From assembly GCA_947493455.1 (NCBI GenBank), contig CANLRB010000014.1, positions 1 through 64,000 on the forward strand: a stretch of DNA of 64,000 bases, written 5' to 3'. The translations under genes and the position numbers were made by a program. This DNA is from an uncultured Pseudoalteromonas sp. Lineage in GTDB: Bacteria; Pseudomonadota; Gammaproteobacteria; Enterobacterales; Alteromonadaceae. This document shows, piece by piece, positions 9,048 to 18,691 of this stretch. Numbering within the stretch: position 1 is the first letter of the stretch; every line of letters begins with the position of its first letter. The notes beneath the pieces are model-generated. The model had not been told where the DNA came from, searched no databases, and saw only the letters and a program-made list of their open reading frames with translations.

Positions 9048-9693
9048 GCTTGTCAGCGAGCCTTGTCGGCTCTGGTAGTTTGTACCCATGACAACATTGA
9101 ACAGCAAGCGTTAACGCTTGCTGTTTTGTTATAAGATGCCCTGGCGATACAAAAATGGGTTTTACGTTTTTCTTTGAGCGTAAAGCATAGCCAAGATGTT
9201 CTTCATCTAGATACACACTCTCATAAGCGCCAAATTCAGTTTTAGGGGCAATAAAGCTTCCGCGAAAGGGGTTTTTAGCAACGCCAAGTGTTGGTTTATT
9301 CAGTAATACACCAATATGCGATGCAATACCTAACCTTTGCGGGTGCAATATACCCTGACCATCAAACATCAGTATGTCTGGTTGTATAGACAAGCGCTCT
9401 AAGGCCTGTAAAATCGCACTTCCTTCACGAAAGCTCAACATGCCAGGAATGTATGGCAAACAAGTTTGTTGCTCAACGGTGACTTGCTCTAGCACCTTCA
9501 TTTCTGGAAATGACAGCACGACCACAGCAGCCCGTGTCACTTTTCCACCTACCGGGAAAGCAACGTCAATACCAGCTACGAAGTTGATTGATTGCTTGAA
9601 TTCAGTAAGGCGTACTCTTTTTGCAAGTGAGAGCTGTAATTCACGTGCACTTTCAACGCTACCTGGCCACTCTATTCTGTTACACATTTCCAT
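9025..9693 (-). CDS. nfi: Endonuclease V (deoxyinosine 3' endonuclease)
   Basis: A 222-aa endonuclease V, which nicks DNA 3' of deaminated bases such as inosine. The active-site region IAGIDVAF, the wedge/substrate motif PYIPGMLSFRE, DGQGILHPQRLG with a second catalytic Asp, and PEPTRLAD all match the family. I place the start at ATG 9693; an in-frame TTG at 9714 lies inside the hemE terminator hairpin. The Shine-Dalgarno-like AAGG sits in the 3' arm of that hairpin, directly before the T-tract. hemE-nfi order is the same in E. coli, so readthrough from hemE is the likely source of transcript. Confidence 0.93.
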   Translation of the reverse strand: MEMCNRIEWPGSVESARELQLSLAKRVRLTEFKQSINFVAGIDVAFPVGGKVTRAAVVVLSFPEMKVLEQVTVEQQTCLPYIPGMLSFREGSAILQALERLSIQPDILMFDGQGILHPQRLGIASHIGVLLNKPTLGVAKNPFRGSFIAPKTEFGAYESVYLDEEHLGYALRSKKNVKPIFVSPGHLITKQQALTLAVQCCHGYKLPEPTRLADKLSGYQPS

Positions 9694-9720
9694 AAAAAAG
9701 CCTTGCAAGTGCAAGGCTTT
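9694..9720 (-). terminator. Terminator after hemE, abutting nfi start
   Basis: On the minus strand AAGCCTTGC, loop ACTT, GCAAGGCTT followed by T6 (hairpin 9698-9719) is an intrinsic terminator. It ends one base before the nfi ATG and contains the nfi ribosome-binding bases. Confidence 0.8.
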
Positions 9721-9725
9721 AAATC

Positions 9726-10793
9726 TTATTTATTGTGGTATTGCTTACTAAATTCACCCACAGCGTTAATAAACACGCCTGCGTTTTCAGGGTCAACGTC
9801 AGGGGTAATACCATGGCCTAAGTTGAAGACATGACCAGATCCTTCACCATAACCTTCAAGAATTCGCTGAACTTCTTGGCGAATGCGCTCAGGAGTACCA
9901 TGAAGCATAGACGGGTCCATATTACCTTGTAGAGCAACTTTATCACCAATGCGACGACGTGCATCAGCAATATCAACCGTCCAATCAAGCCCAACGGCAT
10001 CGCAACCAGTTGCGGCGATCGATTCTAAGTTTAGCCCGCCATTTTTAGTAAATAGCGTAACCGGTACTTTGCGACCATCGTATTCTCTAATCAAGCCATC
10101 GACTATCTTTTGCATATAAGTAAGCGAAAACTCTTTATAATCACGTGGTGACAATACCCCACCCCATGAATCAAATACCATCAGCGATTGTGCACCAGCC
10201 TTTATTTGTGCATTTAAATAGCTAATCACTGAATCAGCAAGCTTATCGAGGAGCATATGTAAAATTTCTGGCTCAGAGAACGCCATTTTCTTAATTTTAC
10301 CAAACGTTTTGCTGCTACCACCTTCAATCATATAAGTTGCTAAAGTCCAAGGTGAGCCAGAGAAGCCGATTAGCGGTACTTCGCCCTTCAGTTCTCGACG
10401 AATAGTGCGCACAGCATTCATCACATAGCCAAGCTCATCCTCAGGGTCAGGAATAGGTAAGTTTGCAACATCAGCCAATGATTGGATTGGACGTTCAAAC
10501 TTAGGTCCTTCTCCTGTTTCAAAATAAAGCCCTAAGCCCATCGCATCCGGAATAGTCAAAATATCACTAAACAGAATCGCGGCATCAAGCGGATAGCGTC
10601 TTAATGGCTGTAAAGTCACCTCACAAGCGAGCTCAGCATTTTTACATAAACTCATAAAGTCACCCGCTTGCGCACGAGTAGCTCGATACTCCGGTAAATA
10701 ACGACCTGCTTGGCGCATCATCCAAACCGGAGTTTGATCCACAGGTTCTTTTAGCAAAGCGCGTAGATAGCGATCATTCTTTAATTCACTCAT
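9726..10793 (-). CDS. hemE: Uroporphyrinogen decarboxylase
   Basis: A 355-aa enzyme that converts uroporphyrinogen III to coproporphyrinogen III in haem synthesis, acting in the cytosol. The signature [16 protein letters not shown] (about 21-36), the catalytic-Asp segment [15 protein letters not shown] (about 73-87) and [17 protein letters not shown] are intact, and length matches E. coli HemE (354 aa). The start is ATG 10793. It is followed by a hairpin terminator and nfi, and separated from the divergent rsd by a long spacer, as in E. coli. Confidence 0.97.
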   Translation of the reverse strand: MSELKNDRYLRALLKEPVDQTPVWMMRQAGRYLPEYRATRAQAGDFMSLCKNAELACEVTLQPLRRYPLDAAILFSDILTIPDAMGLGLYFETGEGPKFERPIQSLADVANLPIPDPEDELGYVMNAVRTIRRELKGEVPLIGFSGSPWTLATYMIEGGSSKTFGKIKKMAFSEPEILHMLLDKLADSVISYLNAQIKAGAQSLMVFDSWGGVLSPRDYKEFSLTYMQKIVDGLIREYDGRKVPVTLFTKNGGLNLESIAATGCDAVGLDWTVDIADARRRIGDKVALQGNMDPSMLHGTPERIRQEVQRILEGYGEGSGHVFNLGHGITPDVDPENAGVFINAVGEFSKQYHNK

Positions 10794-10931
10794 AAAGTTC
10801 TCTTAGTAACCAGTAAGACAATAATTAGGCCAGATTATACCACCAACCGTATCAGGCCACTATGCGAAAGATCAAACAAGTATCCATCACCATAAAAAAG
10901 AAATTAAAATACAAAAAAGGTAAAAAAACCG

Positions 10932-10960
10932 TTGTTTAAAAGAAAATTATTTGTTATAAA
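10932..10960 (+). promoter_or_regulatory. Candidate sRNA promoter
   Basis: TTGTTT (10932-10937), 17 bp, TATAAA (10955-10960). Spacing is optimal, but in an AT-rich region such matches arise by chance. It gains weight from the terminator 50 bp downstream with no gene between. Confidence 0.35.
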
Positions 10961-10966
10961 ATAATT

Positions 10967-11034
10967 AACAAAAGAAGAAGCTTGTTTAAACAAGACGCTG
11001 AAAGATTTAATGCCACCCTATGGGTGGCTTTTTC
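10967..11034 (+). ncRNA. Candidate small RNA, about 68 nt
   Basis: Between a promoter-like sequence and a strong intrinsic terminator there is a short stretch with no open reading frame. It contains the palindrome CTTGTTTAAACAAG (10981-10994), a single-stranded AAAGATTTAA, and the terminator stem GCCACCC/GGGTGGC. That layout is usual for Hfq-type small RNAs. No known RNA family was recognised. The hemE gene runs the other way, so the terminator cannot belong to it. Confidence 0.35.
11012..11034 (+). terminator. Intrinsic terminator without an upstream gene
   Basis: GCCACCC, loop TAT, GGGTGGC, then TTTTTC. No plus-strand gene precedes it for more than 1.9 kb, so it probably ends a small RNA. 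Confidence 0.75.
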
Positions 11035-11209
11035 TTTTTATAGCAATAGCATCTTTATATTTCATTTCTAAGTAATAATTCGTATATAAATAAAAGGCTT
11101 ATTTTTCATTGAGTTAAAATTATCTGGTTACTAAATGTAAAAAATAAGTTGATCTTTCCCTTAGATTTCATTTCTATAGTAACTAAGACTGCTGTAAAGG
11201 GAGAGAAAT

Positions 11210-11677
11210 ATGTTAACACGGTTGGAAAGTGCAAAAAAAGAGTGGGGTGGTTCTCACTCTGTAATTGATACATGGTTAGAAGAGCGCCGTGAACTACTTG
11301 TTCTCTATTGTAAGTTAGCTGGCTTATCCGATTTTGAACGTAGCGATCAGGCTTTACCGTGCAAAACAGAGATCCAGGCTTTTTGCCAGATTCTGATGGA
11401 CTACCTATCAGCCGGACACTTTGAAATTTATGATGACATAGTCAAAGCGTGCAAAGAGCAAGGTGAAAAAAGCGCACAGCTCGCGCAAAATTTATATCCA
11501 AAAATAGCCGGTTCAACAGAAATGGCGGTTTCTTTCAACGACAAATACGCAGAAGAAAAAGAAAAAAGCTTACTTCCTGAATTTGATAACGATTTATCAG
11601 CATTAGGGCAAGCACTTGATCAGCGCTTTGAGTTTGAAGATCAGCTGATTGAAAACTTATATACAAACCATAGCTAA
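11210..11677 (+). CDS. rsd: Rsd, anti-sigma-70 regulator
   Basis: A 155-aa helical protein matching Rsd/AlgQ: the N-terminal MLTRLESAKKEW, WLEERRELLVLYCKLAGL (about 24-41), and DYLSAGHFEIYDDI (about 64-77) are conserved with E. coli Rsd. Rsd binds free sigma-70 and aids the switch to alternative sigma factors in stationary phase. The start is ATG 11210, with GGGAGAG upstream. Its position beside hemE-nfi is the same as in E. coli. It converges on the TetR gene without an obvious T-rich terminator; a GC hairpin lies at 11707-11728. Confidence 0.92.
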   Translation: MLTRLESAKKEWGGSHSVIDTWLEERRELLVLYCKLAGLSDFERSDQALPCKTEIQAFCQILMDYLSAGHFEIYDDIVKACKEQGEKSAQLAQNLYPKIAGSTEMAVSFNDKYAEEKEKSLLPEFDNDLSALGQALDQRFEFEDQLIENLYTNHS

Positions 11678-11720
11678 TTGAACACGCACTCTCGATACAA
11701 TATTAACGCGCGACACTCTA

Positions 11721-12281
11721 CTAAGTGCGCGCGATAAAACCATTTATGCAAGCTTGATACGACAAAGCAATAAATTGCTCATCGTTGTGTTTAGGTGACA
11801 GCAAAATATAACGCGTTGCCACTAAATTACTTTGCAAAATACTGCTTACAATATAGTCGATAGGCAGTTCAACAAATCGCCCATGCTTAATTTCGCTCTC
11901 TACAAACTGAGCTAAAAACGCAAACACCTGTGCCATTACGGTTTCACGATATTCCTGATTAAGCCAAGGACACGCATAATAATATTCAAAAAAGGCAATC
12001 GCTTTTGGGTTGTTAAGTCCCCACTGAATTGATGCAGCCCATAATACTTGCCCATCACTCAGTGTGGTTAAGTCTGTAATCTCATTCAAATGCTCAACCA
12101 GTTGCTGCTTCAAATAAAGATATAAACTTTCAACCAAAGACTGCTTAGAATCAAAATGATGAAACACAGTGCCATTTGCTACTTTTGCATGTCGGGCAAT
12201 TTCAGCGGTTGCAGTTTCACTAATTCCTTTTTCAACAAAAAGACACAGTGCACTTTCTAAAATTTGTTGTTTTTTTGTCAT
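11721..12281 (-). CDS. TetR-family transcriptional regulator
   Basis: A 186-aa regulator with an N-terminal helix-turn-helix (TATAEIARHAKVANGTVFHHF, residues about 22-42) and a TetR_C-type ligand domain. The start is ATG 12281, one base after the stop of the upstream aldehyde dehydrogenase; a TTG at 12293 is an alternative. Translation is probably coupled to the dehydrogenase. The palindrome ACTGACTAGTCAGT upstream of the operon is its likely operator, giving autoregulation. The ligand is unknown, but an aldehyde or fatty acyl compound would fit the partner gene. Confidence 0.88.
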   Translation of the reverse strand: MTKKQQILESALCLFVEKGISETATAEIARHAKVANGTVFHHFDSKQSLVESLYLYLKQQLVEHLNEITDLTTLSDGQVLWAASIQWGLNNPKAIAFFEYYYACPWLNQEYRETVMAQVFAFLAQFVESEIKHGRFVELPIDYIVSSILQSNLVATRYILLSPKHNDEQFIALSYQACINGFIART

Positions 12282-12282
12282 G

Positions 12283-13695
12283 TTATCTAACAAATAATTT
12301 TTTCAAAAGTTTTGTCGCAAGCGCTCGATTAGCGAGTAACAGCTTGGCTCGTGGTAACCAAGTTGGTGTCGTGACAATCGTTTTGGCATTGGTAAAAGTA
12401 GCGTAGCCTTCACGACCATGGTATTGGCCAATTCCAGACTCACCGACCCCACCAAATGGTGCATCATCAGCACCCACATGAATAAGCGTATCATTAACAC
12501 ACACGCCTCCTGAATGCGTGTAACGTATTATATGTTGCTGTGTTTCTTTATTAGAACTCATTATATAAAGTGCCAATGGCTTACTATGATTATTTACATA
12601 CTCAATCGCATCATCAATGACGTCATATTCGATAATGGGTAATATTGGGCCAAATATTTCCTCGCTCATGACCGTCATTGAGTCATTGCAGTCTAATAAT
12701 ATTTGCGGGGCCATAATACGCTTCTCATTGTCAATTTCTCCGGCGCTAATTACTCGCGCACCTTGTTCAGAGGCCTGCGCCAAAACTCGCTTTAAACGCT
12801 CAAATTGACGCTGATTAACTATCGCGCCATAACAATTTTTTGCATCTTTATAAATCGATTTAAACGCTTGTATATACAGGTTTGCAAACTGATCTGCTTT
12901 GCCTTTAGGCAGTAAAATATAATCTGGCGCAACACATATTTGACCCGCATTGAGTGATTTACCCATCAAAATAGTGTGAACAATAGAGTTGATATCACAA
13001 TCCGGTGCGATGATGACCGGTGATTTACCACCAAGTTCAAGCGTATACGGAGTCAAATTTTCTGCACACGCTTTGGCAACATAGCGACCCACTTGAGTTG
13101 AACCAGTGAAGAATAAATGATCAAAACTCAATCTTGAAAATTGAGCTGCAACTTCTGCGTCCCCTTCTATAACAGCGACACTATCAGCAACAGACTCTAG
13201 GATGTTAGATAGTACTCGATTCGTATTCGGCGTATATTCGCTCAATTTAACCATCACCGTGTTTCCTGCAGCGAGTGCAGTAACGATCGGTCCTAAACTC
13301 AAAAATACCGGAAAATTCCACGGCACAATAACACCTACAACACCAAGCGGTTGATGTATGACTTCGACCTTTGACGGAAACAACGCAAGCCCTGCATGGC
13401 GGCGTTCTGGGCGCATCCATTTAGCTAACTGTTTTATGCTGTAGTTGATATGCTGCACAGTCGGCATAACGTCGCCCAATAAGGTATCAAACTCACTGCG
13501 TTGGCCATAATCTTGTGAGAGCGCTAAGACGATTTCCTGCTCATTAGCAAGCAACGCTTTTTTCAGATGAGCGAGGCGCTCTCTTCGCTCAGCAAGTGTC
13601 GGAAATTTATTTTTGTTAAAAGCAACTCGCTGCGCATCAAATACACTTTGTAAATTTGACTCTAATTGCAATGCTGAAACAGCAATGTTCATCAT
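12283..13695 (-). CDS. Aldehyde dehydrogenase, coniferyl-aldehyde dehydrogenase type
   Basis: A 470-aa NAD(P)-dependent aldehyde dehydrogenase. It has the cofactor region VIVPWNFPVFL, the catalytic Glu in YTLELGGKSPV and the catalytic Cys in NAGQICVAPDY. Absence of the long C-terminal extension and overall sequence resemble CalB-type coniferyl aldehyde dehydrogenases, which also oxidise fatty aldehydes. Substrate is not certain. ATG 13695 and ATG 13692 are both possible starts. It forms an operon with a TetR regulator and is preceded by a 14-bp palindrome overlapping the expected promoter. Confidence 0.9.
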   Translation of the reverse strand: MMNIAVSALQLESNLQSVFDAQRVAFNKNKFPTLAERRERLAHLKKALLANEQEIVLALSQDYGQRSEFDTLLGDVMPTVQHINYSIKQLAKWMRPERRHAGLALFPSKVEVIHQPLGVVGVIVPWNFPVFLSLGPIVTALAAGNTVMVKLSEYTPNTNRVLSNILESVADSVAVIEGDAEVAAQFSRLSFDHLFFTGSTQVGRYVAKACAENLTPYTLELGGKSPVIIAPDCDINSIVHTILMGKSLNAGQICVAPDYILLPKGKADQFANLYIQAFKSIYKDAKNCYGAIVNQRQFERLKRVLAQASEQGARVISAGEIDNEKRIMAPQILLDCNDSMTVMSEEIFGPILPIIEYDVIDDAIEYVNNHSKPLALYIMSSNKETQQHIIRYTHSGGVCVNDTLIHVGADDAPFGGVGESGIGQYHGREGYATFTNAKTIVTTPTWLPRAKLLLANRALATKLLKKLFVR

Positions 13696-13711
13696 GTAAC
13701 CCCAAAAACCG

Positions 13712-13725
13712 ACTGACTAGTCAGT
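13712..13725. promoter_or_regulatory. Probable TetR operator
   Basis: ACTGACTAGTCAGT is a perfect 14-bp palindrome 17 bp upstream of the aldehyde dehydrogenase start, next to TATAAA/TATAGT boxes on the minus strand (13726-13738). Position and symmetry suit autorepression by the operon's TetR protein. Confidence 0.65.
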
Positions 13726-13776
13726 TTATACTATACAAAGTTTAATCAATTGCAATTAATCGACAAAAATTAACGC

Positions 13777-13808
13777 AAAAAAAACCTCGCATAAGCGAGG
13801 TTTTTTTT
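13777..13808 (-). terminator. Terminator after EF-G2
   Basis: AACCTCGC (13783-13790), loop ATAA, GCGAGGTT (13795-13802), flanked by A8 and T8, so it can work in both directions; it follows the EF-G gene on the minus strand. Confidence 0.85.
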
Positions 13809-13830
13809 CAATTTGAATAAAGTGAACTAA

Positions 13831-15918
13831 TTAGCTGTTCGCTTTTTTCTCTTTTTCTGCAGCAATTACGTCTTCAGCAACGTTTTGCGGACAAGGTGCG
13901 TAGTGTGAGAACTCCATAGAGAACTGACCACGACCTGAAGTAATTGTACGAAGGTGACCGATGTAACCGAACATTTCAGAAAGTGGTACTTCACCCTTGA
14001 TGCGAACGCCCATTGCGCCAGCTTCTTGGTCTTTGATCATACCACGACGACGGTTAAGGTCACCGATTACGTCACCTACGTTGTCATCTGGCGTGAACAC
14101 GTCAACTTTCATGATTGGCTCAAGAAGTTGTGCACCCGCTTTTGGAATTGATTGACGGAATGCACCTTTAGCAGCGATTTCGAACGCGATTGCTGATGAG
14201 TCAACTGCGTGGAAAGCACCGTCGAATAATTCAACTTCAACGTCAAGTACTGGGAAGCCAGCTAGAACACCTTCTTCCATCATTGACTTAAAGCCTTTCT
14301 CAACTGCTGGCCAGAATTCCTTAGGAACGTTACCACCAACTACTGAAGAAGAGAAAGTGAAGCCTGAGTTTTGCTCACCTGGCTTGATGCGATAATCAAT
14401 CTTACCGAACTGACCAGAACCACCAGATTGCTTCTTGTGCGTGTAGCTATCTTCAACTTCTTGTGTGATAGTTTCACGGTATGCAACCTGAGGTTGACCA
14501 ACAACTAGGTCTACACCGTAAGTACGCTTAAGGATATCAACTTTGATATCTAGGTGTAATTCACCCATACCTTTAAGGATTGTTTCACCTGAATCTTCGT
14601 CAGTTTCAACTTGGAATGACGGATCTTCTGCAACCATCTTACCGATAGCGATACCCATCTTCTCGTTACCACCTTTATCTTTAGGTGCAACAGCGATTGA
14701 GATTACTGGATCAGGGAAGATCATCGCTTCAAGCGTACATTCGTGCTTAGGATCACATAGTGTGTGACCAGTTTGAACGTTCTTCATACCTACAACAGCA
14801 ATGATGTCACCCGCTTGCGCTTCAGTGATTTCGTTACGGTCATCTGCTTGCATCTCAACCATACGGCCGATACGCTCAGTTTTACCTGTTGCTGAGTTAA
14901 GTACAGTGTCACCTTTCTTCATACGACCTGAGTAGATACGAATGAATGTAAGCGCACCGAAACGGTCATCCATGATTTTAAATGCAAGTGCTTTTAACGG
15001 CTCTTCAGCGTCAACAGTTGCAACTTCACCAGTAGGCTCACCTGTTTCAGGATCAGTTAGCGGCTGCGCATCAACTTCTGTTGGAGCTGGTAAGTAATCA
15101 ACAACAGCGTCAAGTACTAATTGAACACCTTTGTTTTTGAATGCTGAACCACAGTAAGTTGGGAAGAACGCTAGGTCACGAGTACCTTTACGGATACAAC
15201 GCTTGATGTCTTCCATTGAAGGCTCTTCACCTTCCATGTAGGCTTCCATTAGGTCGTCGTCTTGCTCTACAGCTGTTTCGATTAGCATCTCGTGATACTC
15301 ATCAACTTTGTCAACCATGTCAGCTGGAACGTCTAATACTTCATAGTTTTCAGGAAGACCTGTGTCATCCCAAACGTATGCTTTCTTCTCAAGTACGTCT
15401 ACAACACCTACGAACTCATCTTCGATACCGATAGGAAGAGTCATAACTAATGGGTTTGCACCAAGCACGTTAGTTACTTGGTCTACAACGCGGTAGAAAT
15501 CAGCACCCATACGGTCTAGCTTGTTTACGAAAATACAACGAGCAACTTCTGACTCGTTCGCGTAACGCCAGTTAGTTTCAGACTGAGGCTCAACACCACC
15601 AGAACCACAGAATACACCGATACCACCGTCTAGTACTTTAAGTGAACGATATACTTCAACTGTGAAGTCAACGTGTCCTGGAGTATCGATAACGTTTAAG
15701 CGGTGCTTTTTCCACTCACACGTTACAGCAGCAGACTGGATAGTAATACCACGCTCAGCTTCCTGCTCCATGAAGTCAGTCGTAGACTCACCGTCATGAA
15801 CCTCACCTGTCTTATGGATTTTACCAGTAAGCTTAAGGATACGTTCTGTTGTAGTCGTTTTACCCGCATCAACGTGGGCAAAAATACCGATATTTCTGTA
15901 CTTAGATAAATCAGCCAT
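13831..15918 (-). CDS. fusA: Elongation factor G, EF-G2 (FusA2) type
   Basis: A 695-aa translational GTPase with all five EF-G domains. G motifs: AHVDAGKT (14-21), ERGITI (55-60), DTPGH (79-82 region) and NKLD (132-135). The sequence follows the second EF-G of Vibrio and Shewanella (N-terminus [19 protein letters not shown], and [14 protein letters not shown] where canonical FusA has CAVGGVQPQSETVW). So this is probably the paralogue, not the strep-operon fusA, and rpsL/rpsG are absent. It lies downstream of tuf but has its own terminator-separated, extended -10 promoter. Whether it acts in elongation or ribosome recycling cannot be told here. Confidence 0.93.
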   Translation of the reverse strand: MADLSKYRNIGIFAHVDAGKTTTTERILKLTGKIHKTGEVHDGESTTDFMEQEAERGITIQSAAVTCEWKKHRLNVIDTPGHVDFTVEVYRSLKVLDGGIGVFCGSGGVEPQSETNWRYANESEVARCIFVNKLDRMGADFYRVVDQVTNVLGANPLVMTLPIGIEDEFVGVVDVLEKKAYVWDDTGLPENYEVLDVPADMVDKVDEYHEMLIETAVEQDDDLMEAYMEGEEPSMEDIKRCIRKGTRDLAFFPTYCGSAFKNKGVQLVLDAVVDYLPAPTEVDAQPLTDPETGEPTGEVATVDAEEPLKALAFKIMDDRFGALTFIRIYSGRMKKGDTVLNSATGKTERIGRMVEMQADDRNEITEAQAGDIIAVVGMKNVQTGHTLCDPKHECTLEAMIFPDPVISIAVAPKDKGGNEKMGIAIGKMVAEDPSFQVETDEDSGETILKGMGELHLDIKVDILKRTYGVDLVVGQPQVAYRETITQEVEDSYTHKKQSGGSGQFGKIDYRIKPGEQNSGFTFSSSVVGGNVPKEFWPAVEKGFKSMMEEGVLAGFPVLDVEVELFDGAFHAVDSSAIAFEIAAKGAFRQSIPKAGAQLLEPIMKVDVFTPDDNVGDVIGDLNRRRGMIKDQEAGAMGVRIKGEVPLSEMFGYIGHLRTITSGRGQFSMEFSHYAPCPQNVAEDVIAAEKEKKANS

Positions 15919-15954
15919 TTCTATACTCTAAATTAATTTAAATTTTTCGCGCGG

Positions 15955-15963
15955 ATTATAGCA
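15955..15963 (-). promoter_or_regulatory. Extended -10 promoter of EF-G2
   Basis: On the minus strand TGCTATAAT gives a perfect -10 (15955-15960) with the extended TGn motif; no good -35 is seen. It is followed by a GC-rich discriminator (CCGCGCG), as in growth-rate-controlled promoters, and lies 37 bp before the ATG. Confidence 0.6.
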
Positions 15964-16092
15964 CCGACAGCTCAGAACATCACCTTGATATTGGCACAAA
16001 AAACCAACAAAAATGTAATATAACCTGAGAAGCGTTAAACTTATTGCTATATCGCGTCAATTAAAGTGACTTAAGTCACCTTGAAATAACAC

Positions 16093-16121
16093 AAAAACCC
16101 GAGCCTAAGCTCGGGTTCTTT
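16093..16121 (-). terminator. Terminator after tuf
   Basis: AACCCGAGC (16096-16104), loop CTAA, GCTCGGGTT (16109-16117), with a T-run on the minus strand. It separates tuf from EF-G2. Confidence 0.85.
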
Positions 16122-16149
16122 ATAATGCTATGCATTAACTATGGTTGAA

Positions 16150-17334
16150 TTACTCAACGATAGTTGCAACAACACCAGCACCAACTGTACGACCACCTTC
16201 ACGGATAGCGAAGCGTAAACCTTCGTCCATCGCGATTGGGCAGATTAGCTCTACAGTCATCTTGATGTTATCACCAGGCATTACCATTTCTACGCCTTCA
16301 GGTAGCTCAACGTTACCTGTTACGTCAGTTGTACGGAAGTAGAACTGTGGACGGTAGCCTTTGAAGAATGGCGTGTGACGACCACCTTCATCTTTAGAAA
16401 GTACGTATACTTCTGAAGTGAACTTCGTGTGTGGAGTGATTGAACCAGGCTTAGCTAGTACTTGACCACGTTCAACGTCATCACGCTTAGTACCACGTAG
16501 AAGTGCACCAATGTTCTCACCTGCACGACCTTCGTCTAGAAGCTTACGGAACATTTCAACACCAGTACAAGTAGTAGTCGTTGTCTCTTTAACACCTACG
16601 ATTTCTACTTCGTCATTCACGTTGATGATACCCGCTTCAACACGACCAGTTACAACTGTACCACGACCCTGGATTGAGAACACGTCTTCGATAGGCATGA
16701 TGAATGGCTTATCGATGTCACGCTCTGGCTCTGGGATGTATGTGTCTAGTGCTTCTGCAAGCTCAACAATTTTGTCTTCCCACTCTTTCTCGCCTTCTAA
16801 CGCTTTAAGCGCAGAACCAGCGATTAGAGGTAGGTCATCACCTGGGAAGTCATATTCTGAAAGAAGTTCACGAACTTCCATTTCTACTAGCTCTAGTAGC
16901 TCTTCGTCGTCAACCATGTCACATTTGTTCATGAACACGATGATGTAAGGTACACCAACCTGACGAGAAAGAAGGATGTGCTCACGAGTTTGTGGCATTG
17001 GACCATCTGTTGCAGCAACAACTAGGATAGCGCCGTCCATCTGTGCAGCACCAGTGATCATGTTTTTAACATAATCGGCGTGTCCTGGACAGTCTACGTG
17101 TGCGTAGTGACGAGTTGGAGTATCGTACTCTACGTGAGAAGTAGCGATTGTGATACCACGCTCGCGCTCTTCTGGAGCGTTATCGATCGCAGAGAAGTCT
17201 TTTGCTTCACCACCGTATACTTTAGCAAGTACATTAGTGATTGCTGCAGTTAGAGTTGTTTTACCGTGGTCAACGTGGCCGATTGTACCTACGTTTACGT
17301 GCGGTTTCGAACGTTCAAACTTTTCTTTTGCCAT
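16150..17334 (-). CDS. tuf: Elongation factor Tu
   Basis: A 394-aa EF-Tu, delivering aminoacyl-tRNA to the ribosome. G motifs GHVDHGKTT (about 19-27), DCPGHADY (81-88) and NKCD (136-139) are intact, and length equals E. coli EF-Tu. It follows four tRNA genes on the same strand, which corresponds to the E. coli thrU-tyrU-glyT-thrT-tufB operon, so cotranscription with the tRNAs is expected. Codon usage is strongly biased as for highly expressed genes. A terminator at 16093-16121 ends the unit. Confidence 0.98.
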   Translation of the reverse strand: MAKEKFERSKPHVNVGTIGHVDHGKTTLTAAITNVLAKVYGGEAKDFSAIDNAPEERERGITIATSHVEYDTPTRHYAHVDCPGHADYVKNMITGAAQMDGAILVVAATDGPMPQTREHILLSRQVGVPYIIVFMNKCDMVDDEELLELVEMEVRELLSEYDFPGDDLPLIAGSALKALEGEKEWEDKIVELAEALDTYIPEPERDIDKPFIMPIEDVFSIQGRGTVVTGRVEAGIINVNDEVEIVGVKETTTTTCTGVEMFRKLLDEGRAGENIGALLRGTKRDDVERGQVLAKPGSITPHTKFTSEVYVLSKDEGGRHTPFFKGYRPQFYFRTTDVTGNVELPEGVEMVMPGDNIKMTVELICPIAMDEGLRFAIREGGRTVGAGVVATIVE

Positions 17335-17466
17335 GACGGAACCTATAAAGTTATATAACTAAAAATTACATGTAAAAATGCTTACGGTGGTAAGCCTATT
17401 CAATATTATTGAATACTGTATGACAAATTAAAGGAAGAGAAAGAAATTTTTGCAAGGTTACATGAC

Positions 17467-17542
17467 TGGTGCTGATAGGCAGATTTGAACTGCCGACCTC
17501 ACCCTTACCAAGGGTGCGCTCTACCAACTGAGCTATATCAGC
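17467..17542 (-). tRNA. thrT: tRNA-Thr (GGT)
   Basis: 76 nt with encoded CCA. Acceptor GCTGATA/TATCAGC, anticodon loop CTTGGTAAG giving GGT, T-loop TTCAAAT. Near-identical in order and sequence to E. coli thrT, last tRNA before tuf. Confidence 0.97.
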
Positions 17543-17553
17543 ACACCAGAAAC

Positions 17554-17628
<75 letters not shown>

Positions 17629-17674
17629 TTTTTAGGAACCTGTGTTCTTAACTACCTCTAACCGTCAAGATAAG

Positions 17675-17759
17675 TGGTGGAGGGGGACGGATTCGAACCA
17701 TCGAAGGCAGTGCCGTCAGATTTACAGTCTGATCCCTTTGGCCGCTCGGGAACCCCTCC
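17675..17759 (-). tRNA. tyrU: tRNA-Tyr (GTA)
   Basis: 85 nt class II tRNA with a long variable arm and encoded CCA. Acceptor GGAGGGG, anticodon loop CTGTAAA giving GTA, T-loop TTCGAAT. Confidence 0.97.
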
Positions 17760-17797
17760 ACAAATTCTTTAAAAGCTAGTACCTTATAAAAGGTAAA

Positions 17798-17873
<76 letters not shown>

Positions 17874-17900
17874 ACATATACTGCTTAAGTACGGGGCGAG

Positions 17901-17929
17901 ATTCTAGAGCAAGCTTTTAACTGATGCAA
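17901..17929 (-). promoter_or_regulatory. Promoter of the tRNA-tuf operon
   Basis: On the minus strand -35 TTGCAT (17924-17929), a 17-bp spacer and -10 TAGAAT (17901-17906) are followed by CTCGCCCCG, a GC-rich stringent discriminator. It lies about 28 bp before tRNA-Thr(TGT). The E. coli thrU-tufB operon is controlled in the same manner. Confidence 0.75.
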
Positions 17930-17998
17930 CCCCTTAATAAAAAAAAATACTAAGTTATTGCATAAACGAAGAAGAATTAATCGATTTGACTCTATTTT

Positions 17999-18691
17999 CT
18001 ACAGTTTTAGGTTCACATACCAAACCAACAGCCCTTGAAAGACCAAATCATCATGTAATTGAGACGTAGCTATATGCTGATGCAATAAGTTTCCATAGCC
18101 ACCCGTGCACACTATACGACATGGACGGGCCAACTTTTGTTTTGCCATCTCGACCATGCCAAGCGTCGCTGTCAAGCTTCCCTCACTTACCGCCGCAGGT
18201 GTATTTGTTGCAATTGTGAAATCAAACTGTGGCTGCGTATTATGGAAAACCTTTTCCGCCTTAGCCACAATGGATTCCATCATTAGGTCGATACCTGGTA
18301 TAATCCACCCGCCCAAATGGTGGTGATTGGTGTCGACTATATCTATAGTAGTCGCTGTACCAGAATCAATTACGACTACAGCTTCATTTGGGTATAACTT
18401 ATCAACTGCGAGTACGGCCAACCAGCGATCAATACCAAGGTTTTGAAATTGCTTGTAACCACATATAACACGACCACTGTTAGCTGTAACGCTTGCTGTA
18501 TATACTGGAACTTGGTGCTGCTTTGCTGTTTCGCGTAATTTTTCGAGCAAGTCGCTATCTCGTACGCTCGAGATGAGCACAACTTCAACCGTGCACCAAT
18601 CAATCTCATGGTGATTTATTTTTATTAATTCATCATTCGCTTGGTATGCGTATTTAAGTGCAGTATTACCCGCATCTACTAATAGTTTCAT
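17999..18691 (-). CDS. coaX: Type III pantothenate kinase
   Basis: A 230-aa CoaX kinase catalysing the first step of coenzyme A synthesis. It shows the ASKHA fold motifs: VDAGNTALKYAY with Asp6, the GIDRWLAVLA loop (about 103-112), VVIDSGTATTIDIV (second phosphate motif) and GGWIIPGIDLM. E. coli has the unrelated CoaA at this spot, so the same reaction is filled by a different family. The start overlaps the birA stop by four bases (ATGA), so the two are translationally coupled. Confidence 0.93.
   Translation of the reverse strand: MKLLVDAGNTALKYAYQANDELIKINHHEIDWCTVEVVLISSVRDSDLLEKLRETAKQHQVPVYTASVTANSGRVICGYKQFQNLGIDRWLAVLAVDKLYPNEAVVVIDSGTATTIDIVDTNHHHLGGWIIPGIDLMMESIVAKAEKVFHNTQPQFDFTIATNTPAAVSEGSLTATLGMVEMAKQKLARPCRIVCTGGYGNLLHQHIATSQLHDDLVFQGLLVWYVNLKL

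Larger units (their letters stand above)
10794..11209. other. hemE-rsd intergenic region (416 bp)
   Basis: An AT-rich divergent spacer. It holds a candidate small RNA unit (promoter 10932-10960, terminator 11012-11034), described separately, and a weak possible rsd promoter (TTGAGT 11109-11114, 16 bp, CTAAAT 11131-11136). No reading frame with coding character was seen. The hemE promoter should be near 10800-10900 on the minus strand, but I could not pick one convincingly. Confidence 0.5.

Noticed and set aside
11707-11733. GC hairpin between rsd and the TetR gene
   Set aside because: No T-run on either strand, so it was not called a terminator.
13954-17362. Long antisense reading frames over the EF-G and tuf genes
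   Set aside because: They mirror highly biased codons of the real genes, have no family match and no ribosome sites.
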